From assembly GCA_949775045.1 (NCBI GenBank), contig OX459097.1, positions 19,379,177 to 19,443,176 on the forward strand: a DNA stretch of 64,000 nucleotides, written 5' to 3'. The position numbers and the translations under genes are program-made. The notes under the pieces are model-generated. The model saw nothing but the letters and a program-made list of their open reading frames with translations. It searched no databases and had not been told where the DNA came from. Source of the DNA: Metridium senile (Eukaryota; Cnidaria; Anthozoa; Actiniaria; Metridiidae). Below are positions 52,101 to 62,610 of the stretch, in pieces. Positions within the stretch are counted from its first letter, which is position 1. The number at the start of each line of letters is the position of its first letter.

Positions 52101-52607
52101 CTTTTTTCGCTCTTATTCAACAATAAAAGTGACTTTTAGAACTACCTGTTCTGTTTATGTGATGCATTGAGTGTTTTTGTTGTTTTTAATTTGTTTATAT
52201 CAGCTTTTTAACAAAAAGAAAATATTTACTCGACATTTTGAACGCCATTTTTCAAAAGTGAACAGGGAGCAAACAACAACTTTTTGGCTGTTCCTTCGAA
52301 ACTCTCCAAAACCGTGGTTTATCGGTGTAATAAACCACGGTTTTGGACCAATCAGAGCGCGCGTTATAATCAAACTATATTATAAAAATTTATAAAGAAC
52401 GAAGGAAGTATAGACCTTGAAATATTAAATATTAGGAGAGTTGAGAAATATTTGACACAACTCTGCGACATTCAAGGCGATGGAAAACAAAGTCAAATGT
52501 GAGGATAGCCTAACCAAAAAAAAAAAAAAAAATTATAAAAAATCCTTACTATGACGAGGCGGAGGCGTAGGTGGCTGTTGCTGTTGCTTTGACTGCCCTT
52601 TACCCAT
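46117..52607 (-). CDS. IFI44-like P-loop GTPase, gene 2, 330 aa
   Basis: Exons: 52607-52550, 49701-49656, 49055-48854, 47665-47531, 47174-47003, 46496-46117; total 993 bp, all GT-AG and in phase. MGKGQSKQQQQPPTPPPRH (exon 1) fits the myristoylation signal MGxxxS and has a Q/P linker. FKDELWRILKGWDK (exon 2) precedes the GTPase core: P-loop GEVGSGKS at residues 64-71, DTMG at 118-121, THLD at 213-216. The C-terminal helix block [20 protein letters not shown] is conserved in gene 1. IFI44/IFI44L-type proteins are cytosolic GTPase-like proteins induced in antiviral responses in vertebrates; invertebrate roles are less certain. The model is complete and shows no damage. Confidence 0.83.
47700..48780. 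repeat. Intron 3 minisatellite of gene 2, about 17 units
   Basis: Units of 52-57 bp built around AAGGTCTATCTACCAGGAGG and TTGTATTGG(TTGG)GAAAACATTGAGGCAA. A higher-order subset (48340-48690) carries the extra TTGG and is more uniform, indicating recent amplification. 47985-48195 is an unrelated insert ending in a poly-C tract (48160-48173). Confidence 0.88.
50216..50353. repeat. (GTAG/TTAG)n microsatellite in gene 2 intron 1
   Basis: Imperfect tetranucleotide tract, same intron as the tract in gene 1 (39918-39999). Confidence 0.85.
50617..50723. repeat. (TACAA)n microsatellite
   Basis: About 21 perfect copies of TACAA in gene 2 intron 1. Frames through it on both strands are spurious. Confidence 0.95.
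50730..52300. other. Rest of gene 2 intron 1; nothing recognised
   Basis: AT-rich intron DNA. A 111-codon frame (51191-51526) lacks recognisable domains and flanking splice context and is not called. Confidence 0.4.
52306..52346. repeat. Perfect palindrome with loop
   Basis: CCAAAACCGTGGTTTAT, a short loop, then the complement, followed by ACCAATCAGAGCGCGCG. It could be a small palindromic transposon end or a cruciform; it lies in gene 2 intron 1. Confidence 0.6.
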
Positions 52608-52619
52608 TGCTGAAAGTAA

Positions 52620-54540
52620 ACAAAGTGCGTTTACAAGCTGTAAGAAACTATTACATTATATGACGATTCACGTATGTTTGGCTTGCTTCTGGTAACATCT
52701 CGTGTTTGCACGAGCTAAGAAGCTAAACTTGATTTATCAAAAGTGAAATATACGCGCGTATGATGATGATTTTTGTCGAAAAAGAGAGTGTAGAGCTCTA
52801 TCTAGAATCATGTTTGTTTTCCTTAGAAACCTTGCTATCTGGGCAGTTTCATTGTTGTTACCTTGAGGTCACAAAATGTAGTTTTACTCACTTTTTGTAG
52901 TCAAATGTTCTTCTTTTGGCTGGTATCTTACTGTAGGTCTCCTTTGAAAAACAGATATTTCTTTTCTAACAGCAATGGTATCCGAGTTCACATTTAGTAT
53001 TGTAATAACATAACATTTGAATCGACGTACGAGTCGACGCTTCTGAGAAACTGCGTTCAGACGATTTCTTGGAACTGCCTCTAAGTACTTTGAAATTCTG
53101 GGGGGAGGAGGGCTACTCATATTTATTTACTAATCGAGTCGCTGGATAGATAGTCTTCGAGTATACATTTCATCAAGTTGTCTTGTATAGTTCCCTTAAT
53201 TTTTGAAAGTATCGTCATTTATTATAGATAGGATCGTATATTGTGATCTGTCTTGTACAATGCATGTATTTTTAATTTGTTTTTAGATTCCTTGTCTTTG
53301 ATAAATTGTTCAATGTTCCATGACCGCCAGTGCATGCCATGTTTGTTATTGTCTGTGGATTTTCTATTGTACGATTGGACCATTAGATTATAAGGTTAAA
53401 AGTCGACTACTAGTGAGATTTCATTGGTTCCTTTTGACAAAGATGTCTGTCTAAACTGTCTATACTTAGCACTTCAGATATATCTGAAGTTTGAGACCCC
53501 GTCTACACGGATCCGGATACTTTTGAAACCGTATACTTTTTGATGCGAATCGGCCTATCGTCCACACGAATCCAGTGATGCTCACGTGTCCACACGCCAG
53601 TAGATGCTCACGTGATATTAATTAAATCTAACTGTATCCCGACCGGGATACAAGTGCACAGCGCATTGAATAAAAATTCAAATTTTCTTAATTGACTTGT
53701 CTAAAATGATTAGCTATATAACAAAAACGCTTAATGACTGATCCCTCGGGAAACCAGTTAGTTTTGTTTCCCTCGAATCTCAATGTTTCCCTCGGCCGGA
53801 GCCTCGGGAAACATTGACATTCTCGGGAAACAAAACTAACTGTTTCCCTCGGGACCAGTCATAATGTATCATGGAACACAATCATCTTCCAAAACATGTG
53901 TAAATTTCAAAAACTTTTTTTCTGGTGTTCGATTTATTAAAGACTATAGTTTTAGGAAATAATTTTTGTGAAAAGTATTTTTCTGCAGTAGATATTTTGG
54001 AAAAATGATTGTTCTTGCTTGAAATAGATAACGCTTGGTTGACAGGAATGTATCAGCAACTTCAGTGTGATAATATCATGTCACACAACTACCGTGTCTC
54101 ATTGATAGCCTTTAATATTTAGCGAGTAGAAGCATTTAAAAAGCGAATAATTTGATCACGATTTACAAGAGTGTTATAGTTTTTCAGCTTACTACAAGAA
54201 ACCTTTTAATTGCTTCAGATTAATCTGTAAAGTATTGATATATTCATAATCTTTATAAATACCTAGGAATGCGGGAATTTTCGTCGGCATTATTTACGGT
54301 ATGCTTTCAGCGTTTTACCGATTCTACCTTTCTCTTTAACCTGCCTCTTGCTATACATTTGCCTATGCTTCTCATGCTCAACCTCTCTTCTTCCAACTTT
54401 TCTTACTGATCTTCCCATTTTTTTATGTTTATAATACTCAGAGCAAAAGTTGATAGTTTTAAAAGAAAGCGTTTAACAAAACCTCAAATCATTCAAGGGT
54501 CACGCAAGCTGTAGTCTGTCACGCTCAGTTCCCGGAAACC
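52620..54540. other. Gene 2 upstream region and intergenic DNA with palindromic repeats
   Basis: 52665-52760 is shared with gene 1 (40257-40360). 53495-53600 holds a MITE-like piece (GTCTACACGGATCCGGATAC). 53731-53873 is a near-perfect palindrome built on CTCGGGAAACAAAACTAACT and CTCGGGAAACATTG, a repeat type I associate with corals. No coding region is visible. The gene 2 promoter should lie near 52620-52700, but no leader exon like that of genes 0, 1 and 3 was found. Confidence 0.5.
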
Positions 54541-54564
54541 GAGAACTAATTTGCATATGATATT

Positions 54565-54864
54565 ATGAAGACATACATCATTGGAGCGACTAGTTTAGTG
54601 TTGGCTTTATTCGTGTTTTACGCCATTATGACGGGCCTTACTACTGGAGAAACGTTTGGTATTGTGGTGGGTGTTCTAATTGCTGTTGGGATACTTATTT
54701 TCCTTTACTGGAAACGCCATTACATCTTAAAGCAATGTGGCTTCAAAACTGATGAAGAGAAAGCTTGTTTGGTGGTCAGCCCTTTTAGCAGGAAAAAAGG
54801 TATTAAAATCATTGCTCTCGAGGCACCATGGGAAATATTATTAGACATTTCGTCTCATAATTGA
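54565..54864 (+). CDS. Two-helix membrane ORF, possible alternative first exon
   Basis: 99 codons: MKTYIIGATSLVLALFVFYA, then FGIVVGVLIAVGILIFLYW and a basic KRHY, i.e. two membrane helices, then a soluble tail. It can stand alone (stop at 54864), or end at 54799 in a donor (AAAG|GTATTA) in phase 1, matching the acceptor at 57294. An octamer ATTTGCAT (54549-54556) lies 9 bp before the ATG. No family recognised. Confidence 0.5.
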   Translation: MKTYIIGATSLVLALFVFYAIMTGLTTGETFGIVVGVLIAVGILIFLYWKRHYILKQCGFKTDEEKACLVVSPFSRKKGIKIIALEAPWEILLDISSHN

Positions 54865-54879
54865 GTCTAGAGTTATAGG

Positions 54880-57502
54880 ATGGATAGTTATAGCTGTGTT
54901 GTCCCCTATATAATAGCTATTGAGACAGTATTTGTAGTTTCAATCTGGCTTTGGGAGAGGAGAAGAGGCAGACGAGGTAAAGTTCCATTAACAGCAAAGT
55001 ATACGTGGAAAGGTGTGTCATTGTTGCCGTAGTTGAATACCGCTCGCATCTCAACTGACTAGTCCAAAATCCGAGTCACGGCTCGGGCATTATCTTCATA
55101 ATTTGTTGAGTGTTTGATGTATTGTTTACAGTTTACAGTCAAACCAGCTCATGTGTTCCTATCGAAATATTCCTATCGAAATATGATTTCTACGAATTTG
55201 TTTTGAAATTTGTATAATTAATGAATCGAATCTTGGAAGTTTCACAAACGGCCCCGCCAAATCAAAACATTACCTATAATTTGAGTTTGTAAAGGACAAA
55301 TTTCTAAACCTAGTTAACTTATAGAAATATTGTCATAAATACTTTCTAGAGCATTTTATATTAACATAAGCATTGTCAGTTATTTCTTCGCTTGACGGTT
55401 CCGGTCTGCAATATGAAACCTACAAATTTCGATTCATTGATGCAAATTTCAAAACAAATATCAATTCAAATTCAAATTTCTAGTTATAAGTTGGATCTTC
55501 TACTGATGTATAGGACGAACACATCAGCTGGTTTGACAGTAAATACTCTACCATTTCTTCGATTCGAACGACATTTTGACAAATACTTGATAAGTCTTTA
55601 CCGAATAGAGACTTTACAATTTGCTGCAGTATCTTTGCCATCGATCGATAGTTCTATTTTCGGTAGCGTTAACAATAGCGATACAGCTCGAATTTTTCAA
55701 AAGGTCACCGAGTGTCTGGTCATCAGGAGATAATTAAAAACAACTAATTTGCATATCATAAACAGCCTTATGAACAACGACTACAAAGGTATAGAATGGA
55801 GAATTGTGTGCCTGTAGTTCGGCTATGGGTTATCGAGTTAGTACTAGTGGTTTTGATCGGTCTTTGGGAGAGAACTAGAATCAAAAGAGGTAAATTTTGA
55901 TGGAAAGAATAACAAATACCACGTGTATTGTATAGGTGACATATGGCTGGCGTTGTTCTTTTAATACCGCTCGCCCCTCAACGTTCAACGTTGTTCTATT
56001 GCTGATGTAAGGAAACGAAAGCTATAATAGGATAGACATTCAGCGTAACAATAACTTGTGACAGTTTTTAAGGCCAAACATACAGCCCTCAACAGATAAT
56101 TATATACAAATCATTACATTTTCATTTAGTATAACTAATTGATTAGCATTTATATGCACAGAGCAATGATCGAAACTTTACATCGCTCAAATATTAAAAC
56201 ACATATTTGTTTACTTGTCTATATTTAATGTTCTGCTATTTATGACAAAGGTCTATGGGTTATCAGTGGGTAAAGTGTTGTATTGTTTTCTCCCTTGCCA
56301 AGAGGGTTTTTAATACGGTTCTCTGATCATCAAATATCAACAAGTGTGTCGCGTGTTGTATTCATAAATATTGAATGTAGTTAGAAATTAAAAACGATTG
56401 TTGTATAGAAATAAGTTTATATATAATCATAATTGCAAGTGGATAATAGTACTCTTTTTTTGAGATCGTATACGATTCTATACTAATTAACTACTATAAA
56501 TTACGTGTATACAGCTATTTCAAAAAACGTTGAATACTGAATAGTGCATTCCAAGACCAAAGGGCATTGTGGATTACACTAATTTGAAATAAAAAATAAA
56601 TACACAGCGATATTACTTAAGCCATAACAAGCTCGTATATTTTTTTAAATGCAATGCACTAAGAATAAAAATTACTAATTATTATATATTTTAATTTAAA
56701 CGATATTACATGACCCAAAATGCATATCGGTCTTGCAATGCACTATTCAGTATGCAGTATTCAGTATTCTACCTTTTTTGAAATAGCTGTATATGTATGG
56801 AAATTACCTATTTGTAAATAATCATTAAAACCTTCCTATATTTATATCAACTTTTATTTTTTGGAACAATTTCTAAGGGCTTCGCGAATTTTTGGGATGC
56901 ACTAGAAATCCAGTATTATTAGTATAATTACTTTGGACAGCTCGAACTGTGCGCAGTCACGGAACTTGCGCGCATATGCCGCTGAATTACCATATCATAT
57001 ATTATTGATCAAAGTAGTCAGCAACCTTGTCAGAATAGATACAATAAGAAGCAAAGTACAAATCATCTAATACAACTAATTGCAATAACATTGTCATATA
57101 AAAAAGAAAATTACAAAATAGGAGTTAATTAAAACTGACAAAAGAAGAAGTTCAGCTTGAGTTCTGCTTCTGTCTTTTAATTAATTCCTATATATATTTT
57201 GTTATTTTCTTTTTTATATGACAATGTTATTGCAATTAGATGTATATGGTTATCAAAAATAATGATAAATTGACCTTCATATTTGTTTTTCAGTTGAGCT
57301 GCTTATCAAACGATGCGAACAAGAAACAACCAGAGATGTAGAAGCAAATATCATCCAGAGGTCACCTATCAAGGAAGTGCCTTGGAGAGCTGACATTGAC
57401 AACGGGCAAAAACCAGTCCTTGTTTTCTGTGTCATTTCATCTCGAATTGGAACAGACATTGACAGTGCAATGAGAGGTGTCAATAGTGAGTATTTTTCAT
57501 TC

Positions 57503-57534
<32 letters not shown>

Positions 57535-58366
57535 CTTCTTCTTCTTCTTCTTCTTCTTCTTCTTCTTCTTCTTCTTCTCATTATTATTCCAATTCTTATT
57601 TGTTTTTCTTTTTCTTCCTTTTCCTTTTCTCGTTCTCATTCAATAGTGAGTATTTTTCATTCTACTTTTATTTATCTTCTTCTTCTTCTTCTTCTTCTTC
57701 TTCTTCTTCTTCTCATTCCAATTCTTATTTCTTTTTCTTTTTCTTCCTTTTCCTTTTCTTGTTCTCATTCGTATTCCTATTTTTTTTATTCTTAACCCCT
57801 GGCCTATTTTTCTTGTTTTTCTGATCCCTTTTATGCTTGTTCGTATTCTTATTCTCATTTTTCTTATTTTTCTTCTTCTCCTCCTTCTCATTCGTATTCC
57901 GATTATGTTTCTTATTCTTTTGATTAGGCTTCTTTTAACTGCTCACAAAAATTTTCGTTCTTCTGTAGTCTCCCTCCCCCCGGCTTTACCAAAAAAGACA
58001 ATAGTCCATTAATTGCAAGATAACATTATCATTGAGAGGAGTTGAGAAACGTTTGGTTACTGTCGATGGTGTGTTTCATATTTCTTCGTTCTTTTAAAAA
58101 TCTTATTTGAATTCTTCTTTATTTCTGTTTTAGTGTCCAGCAGTGTGATTCTCGTGCTACTTCACTTTATGCAAAAAAGTTTGCTGACGGGTGATCTCTC
58201 TGATGATGAGTATCTTTTGGATCAAGAAACAAAGCAAAGATTCGAAGGCATTGCTCATTTCGCTTTCTCTGAGCGTGAACAGCTATATAACTGCCGTCAG
58301 AACCAGGCAGGATTCACAAAGATCGATCAATTGGTATCGCAGGTCTTGGAAGTAAAAAGACAATGA
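54880..58366 (+). CDS. Unrecognised single-pass membrane protein gene, about 173 aa
   Basis: Model: exon 1a 54880-54976, exon 2 57294-57485, exon 3 58134-58366; GT-AG throughout, all joins in phase 1. Exon 1a encodes MDSYSCVVPYIIAIETVFVV, a signal-anchor helix followed by WERRRGRR. Exons 2-3 encode the cytosolic part (VELLIKRCEQETTRD, KPVLVFCVISSRIGTDIDSA, VILVLLHFMQKSLL, GFTKIDQLVSQVLEVKRQ). A second first exon, 55796-55889 (MENCVPVVRLWVIELVLVV, then WERTRIKR), is homologous and has the same donor phase. I do not recognise the fold. The positive-inside rule puts the C-terminus in the cytosol. Confidence 0.55.
55250..55480. repeat. Segment shared with gene 1 upstream intron
   Basis: 55310-55470 resembles 42630-42790 (AGAAATATTGT, ATTCATTGATGCAAATTTCA against ATTCATTTATGCAAATTTCA). 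The small gene and the IFI44-like cluster therefore share duplicated non-coding DNA. Confidence 0.5.
55796..55889 (+). CDS. Alternative first exon 1b of the membrane-protein gene
   Basis: 31 codons plus one base, ending LWERTRIKR, donor GAG|GTAAAT. Preceded by the octamer ATTTGCAT at 55747-55754 in a context (AACTAATTTGCATAT) also found at 54545-54559. Intron DNA downstream (AATACCGCTCGC near 55961) repeats that after exon 1a (near 55036), so the two arose by tandem duplication. Confidence 0.55.
55900..57290. other. Intron of the membrane-protein gene, with a MITE
   Basis: 56508-56792 is a TA-flanked element with inverted ends CAGCTATTTCAAAAAACGTT and inner GAATACTGAATAGTGCATT in both orientations. 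The segment 57080-57240 is a palindrome-like piece (TTGCAATAACATTGTCATAT and its complement at 57210-57237) around TAATTAA. No coding region. Confidence 0.6.
57504..57713. repeat. (TTC)n tracts in intron 2 of the membrane-protein gene
   Basis: Two pyrimidine tracts (57504-57578 and 57677-57713) within a 155-bp tandem duplication that begins with GTGAGTATTTTTCATTCTAC: a copy of the real donor region (57486) recurs at 57647. The second GTGAGT is a decoy donor. Confidence 0.8.
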
Positions 58367-58552
58367 TTGATTTGTTTAGTCTCTTCTGGAGCCTAAAGCT
58401 GATTACTTTCCTTGTTAAACACCATGTGCTGCAGCATGTCACGTAAATTGTGTTATAGAATCTGCATGGCTAGAATTGATTAGGACTCTGCATTTGATTT
58501 CCCCAGTCAGACGACCTATAGATTACCCAGGGGGACTCGGGGGTTAACGTAC

Positions 58553-59128
58553 CGCACTGCAAAAACAGCTGTGTAGATATAACTGAGTCATAGTATATTG
58601 AGTTAATCATGCATTCAGGATGACACTTTATAGTGAGTAAACCCAAGTTACTCTATAGTGAGTAAAAGTGAGGTTAAACTCAATATATTGAGTACATTGT
58701 ACTCAATGGCACATCTACATTTATGTCTACTCTTAATAATGAGTTGGGTTTACTCACTATAAAGTGTCATCCCCCGGGGGGTACTCCCTTATATTTACTA
58801 TACGGGGACGTTCCGCCAAATAGGGTATGGTTTTTTGTCTTGGCGTCTTGAATAGGGTATACAATTTAGCCTAATTTGTCTTAAATTGCCTTACCTAGGG
58901 TATATAATTTCCCCCTTGAGTCTTGGATAGGGTCTACTTTTTACCAATTTGTCTTGAAATAGGGTACATATTTTTAGGATTCTGCTGTCTTAAATAGGGT
59001 CAGGGTTTAGAGGTACCAGCGGAACGTCCCCGTCAGAAACTGGGTCAAGTACCCCCCGGGGTGTCATCCTGAATGCATGATTAACTCAATATATGGAGTT
59101 GTATCTACTCAGCCGTTTTTGTGGTGCG
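58553..59128. mobile_element. Nested MITEs
   Basis: Outer element: inverted ends CGCACTGCAAAAACAGCTGT and complement of CGCACCACAAAAACGGCTGA, with inner TGAATGCATGATTAACTCAA repeats. Inner element: 58771-59061, with ends CCCCCGGGGGGTACTCCC and the complement, flanked by the duplicate TGTCAT (58765-58770 and 59062-59067). The inner type (GGGTACTCCC with GGGGACGTTCCGC) is one I associate with coral genomes. Confidence 0.7.
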
Positions 59129-59297
59129 AGGTATCCTAGTCGTATTTACAGTGATTTGGTATCTTTTAGTGTATCAAATTGACATTTACGAGTCAAACAA
59201 GGAAAACGTTTTCGTGCTTTTTCGTTGGATGTTTTTGTGTGGCATCTCATCTCAGGGGTTAAAAATGTCTTCCTGTATATTTATCACCGATTTCACT

Positions 59298-59652
59298 GCT
59301 ACGCGCCCGCCAGAGCTCGTGAAGTGAGTTGGCGATTTTCTTCCGTCAATCAAACAAAATTTGTCTAAACATTTTACAAACAAGTCGTGAACGACAGTTA
59401 AATAATAATAAAAAAAACGTGCATAAAGATGTATTTAAAAGATCAGACAGTTCAAACTAAATAATTTCAATTAGACAATTGTATTTTGGGCTCAATTTTC
59501 TCTTTAAAACAACATTTCTACCTGTTTTATGTTCACATCGACCGTTGTTTACAGTTCAAGTAATAAGTTGTCTAGACAACTGAATTGTGTTTGATTGACG
59601 GAAGAGTATCACAATCTTCGCTTCGCCATTTTTTTGTCCGGCGGCGCGTAGC
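59298..59652. mobile_element. MITE, second copy at 32555-32812
   Basis: Inverted outer ends CTACGCGCCCGCC and GGCGGCGCGTAG; inner TTCCGTCAATCAAACAAAAT is repeated inverted. The reverse complement of much of it is found in the foldback centre at 32555-32812 (ends CTACACGCCATC). Non-coding. Confidence 0.6.
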
Positions 59653-59659
59653 AAAGAAC

Positions 59660-60530
59660 TCGGTGCTAATGTATTGGGGTTTTTGAAAATTTCCGACGAG
59701 TCTTCCCGATACCCGTGCATCCCCCAACCCTCAGGATAAATTATCGAAAAAGATAATGTATGATTAGCCAATAACGTTTAAAAAATCTGAGGCAATCAAT
59801 TATATTATAATTTAATTACTTAGTAATTTACTCTAAGTTTTCCTTTTCTTCTGAAAAACATTGATTTTCACGTGTTAAAGTATGTTTTTGTTCAATATTA
59901 TGTAATGTATAATGTAGTACATTTGCAAAGAAATCACGGGTAATGAAATAAACACACTAGTAATGGCTGACCTCATGTGCAAAACAACTTTATTCCCATG
60001 AGACCTTGCGGTCATAACTAATACACAGGAATCCCATACATTACATATAATGAAACAGTTAGTGAATTCGGTGTTTGTGATATTTGAATAATTAAGGTCC
60101 CGGAAGGTTTTGCAAGCCTCTTACTGACCTCGTCTGGTTGCACTTGCCCCGACCTTGATTATTTTAATATCATATTCTAAAAATAGCATCCAATATCTGA
60201 CCAAGTTAAGTGTAGTGCAGTCTTTACAAGATGTTATATCACAATAATTAGTATCTAAATGGTAATCAGTGTGAAATAAACATTTTCGTTCAGAGTTTAA
60301 TTTGTCATGATAGTATACTTTAAGTCAATGCCGTTGCATTTCATCAAACACGTACGTTTGTGTCAGGGGGATTATGATAATAATAATAGTCTTAATTTAT
60401 GGAAGAAATTGATGCAATATACAAGGGAGGACAATATTTATTAGTTATCTAGGTTATTTGTATATGTTATTATTTTTGTTCTAGCCATCGCCAAGTAAAT
60501 TCGAGTAAATGTTTCCACTCACCTCTCCTT
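59660..60530. other. Intergenic, no feature seen
   Basis: No coding frame with support and no clear repeat. Confidence 0.35.
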
Positions 60531-61140
60531 GGGATAACAAATGTTCCCTCCCTTATACAATCAATATCGACATTCAGAATATATTTACTTTATTCCCTTG
60601 TCTCAATGTTATCCCAATACAATCATCATGGTAGATAGACCTTATTCACTTGTCTCAATGTTTTCCCAATACACTCCACATGGTAGATAGACCTTATTCA
60701 CTTGCCTCAATGTTTTCCCGATACACTCCTCATGGTAGATAGACCTTATTCACTTGTCTCAATGTTTTCCCAATACACTCCTCATGGTAGATAGACCTTA
60801 TTCACTTGTCTCAATGTTTCCCAATACACTCCTCATGGTAGATAGACCTTATTCACTTGTCTCAATGTTTTCCCAATACACTCCTCATGGTAGATAGACC
60901 TTATTCACTTGTCACAATGTTTTCCCAATACACTCCTCATGGTAGATAGACCTTATTCACTTGTCTCAATGTTTTCCCAATACACTCCTCATGGTAGATA
61001 GACCTTATTCACTTGTCACAATGTTTTCCCAATACACTCCTCATGGTAGATAGACCTTATTCACTTGTCTCAATGTTTTCCCAATACACTGCTCATGGTA
61101 GATAGACCTTGTTCACTTGTCTCAATGTTTCCCCAATAAA
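60530..61140 (+). repeat. Relic of IFI44-like intron 3 with minisatellite
   Basis: 60530-60590 (CACTCACCTCTCCTTGGGAT) matches, inverted, the end of gene 1 intron 3 (39185-39265). Then about ten copies of a 52-bp unit with ACTCCTCATGGTAGATAGAC, the same family as in genes 1 and 2. No adjacent exon survives, so it is a stranded fragment of a former family member oriented like gene 3. Confidence 0.7.
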
Positions 61141-61179
61141 ATAGTAAAAGCGTTAAACAAGCATCCAATCAGCGTCGAG

Positions 61180-61499
61180 TAATTGTAGCTTTTCCGAGAA
61201 CCAGATCCTTGTGTATGAATATCGACATTTCATTGGTTCCCTGGAATTATCTATTGTTCTAGCTGTCTCCATACATCCGTTGTATTTGACATTTCTGCGA
61301 AGTCTACTTCTAAGGCATTTTTGGATTTATGTCTTCTAAGAATTACTTTTACTGAGTGACATCTTATCCGATTCTAGTTCTTGAGTCACTAGTTGTTTCG
61401 ACTGAAGCCAACTAAATCCATTTAAGAATATATTCTTTGTAAGCATATTCACAAAGACAGATTCAAAGAAGATTCAAGCAGAACTGAATGTAAGTATAC
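61180..61499 (+). promoter_or_regulatory. Promoter and 5' leader exon of gene 3
   Basis: Inverted copy of the gene 0 and gene 1 promoter blocks: CCAAT (about 61164-61172), TTCCCTGGAA (61237-61246, TTCN4GAA type) and leader exon ending GAACTGAAT at 61499 with donor GTAAGT. The intron then runs to the acceptor at 62609. Confidence 0.45.
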
Positions 61500-61629
61500 T
61501 CATCACGATGAGAAAGCGAGAAGAGTCGAATAACATGTTGATTTCTGCACATTTCTTTTATTACTTTATCACTGTCAAACTACAAAGAAAATACATAAGA
61601 ATTACAAAATAATCGTACAAAATGATGAT

Positions 61630-62304
61630 ACAATGCGTGTACCATTCCGCCATTCAATTTTTGATTTTTTAAAAACATAAAAATGGATGTGTTAAAGTAT
61701 AATTCCCTTTTCAGAAATAAGAAAAAAAGTATAAATGTCGATTATTAATTTGAATAGTTTTTTCGAAACAGAATTTTGAATCGTGGTGTTCATCATTAAT
61801 AAATTCAAAAATTTAAATTTAAATTTTGAATACCATTTTCGATTTTCAAATTTCAATTTTAAAAATTGAACGGATGGACATTCCTTTTTTGTAAGAAGGT
61901 AAAACAAACATCCAATATGAAATATCCGTATTTTCGAAAATTGAAATTTTAATTCACGATTTTCAAGTTTTCGATATTACTGAAAAAGAGCACAGAATTC
62001 CACATTCCTATTTTGAAAATGCAGATATTCCATATTGGATGTTTGTTTTACCTTCTTACAAAAAAGGAATGTCCATCCGTTCAATTTTTAAAAATCGAAA
62101 ATGGAATTCAAAATTTAGATTTCAATTTTTGAATTTATTAATGATGAACACCACGATTCAAAATTCTGTTTCGATAAAACTATTCAAATCATCGACATTT
62201 ATACGTATTTTCTTATTTCTGAAAAGGGAATTATACTTTCACACATCCATTTTTATGTTTTTAAAAAAATCAAAAATTGAATGGCGGAATGGTACACGCA
62301 TTGT
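61630..62304. mobile_element. Foldback element in gene 3 leader intron
   Basis: A 0.67-kb element, almost all inverted repeat: arms about 61630-61930 and 62020-62304 (ends ACAATGCGTGTACCATTCCG and complement), spaced by about 100 bp. The arms include poly-A/T and TTTTGTAAGAAGGTAAAACA. It has no coding capacity; ORFs in it are mirror frames. Confidence 0.7.
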
Positions 62305-62610
62305 ACACGTATTGTTTCACAAGCATCAAAACTGATGTGAGGCTGTCAGAATAATAACTTCAGTTTTACCAGCATTTAGTTTTAATTTATTACTTGACAT
62401 TAAGCTATCGATTTCGTTTACACAAGACTCAAATCCTTGGATTTCAAAAGAATATTGTGGGTTATGTTTTACAATGTTAGATTTCGTAAAAGGAATTCAA
62501 TTCCGTTGTACGTGGTATAACAATTATCAAAAATATGCTATGCTACCAATAAATGACAGGTAAAAACAAATCACTAACCTTATCTCAATTGTTTTCTTAC
62601 TTTCTTCAGA

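Noticed and set aside
55392..55733. 113-aa ORF between the alternative first exons
   Set aside because: It overlaps a segment duplicated from non-coding DNA upstream of gene 1, so coding is unlikely.
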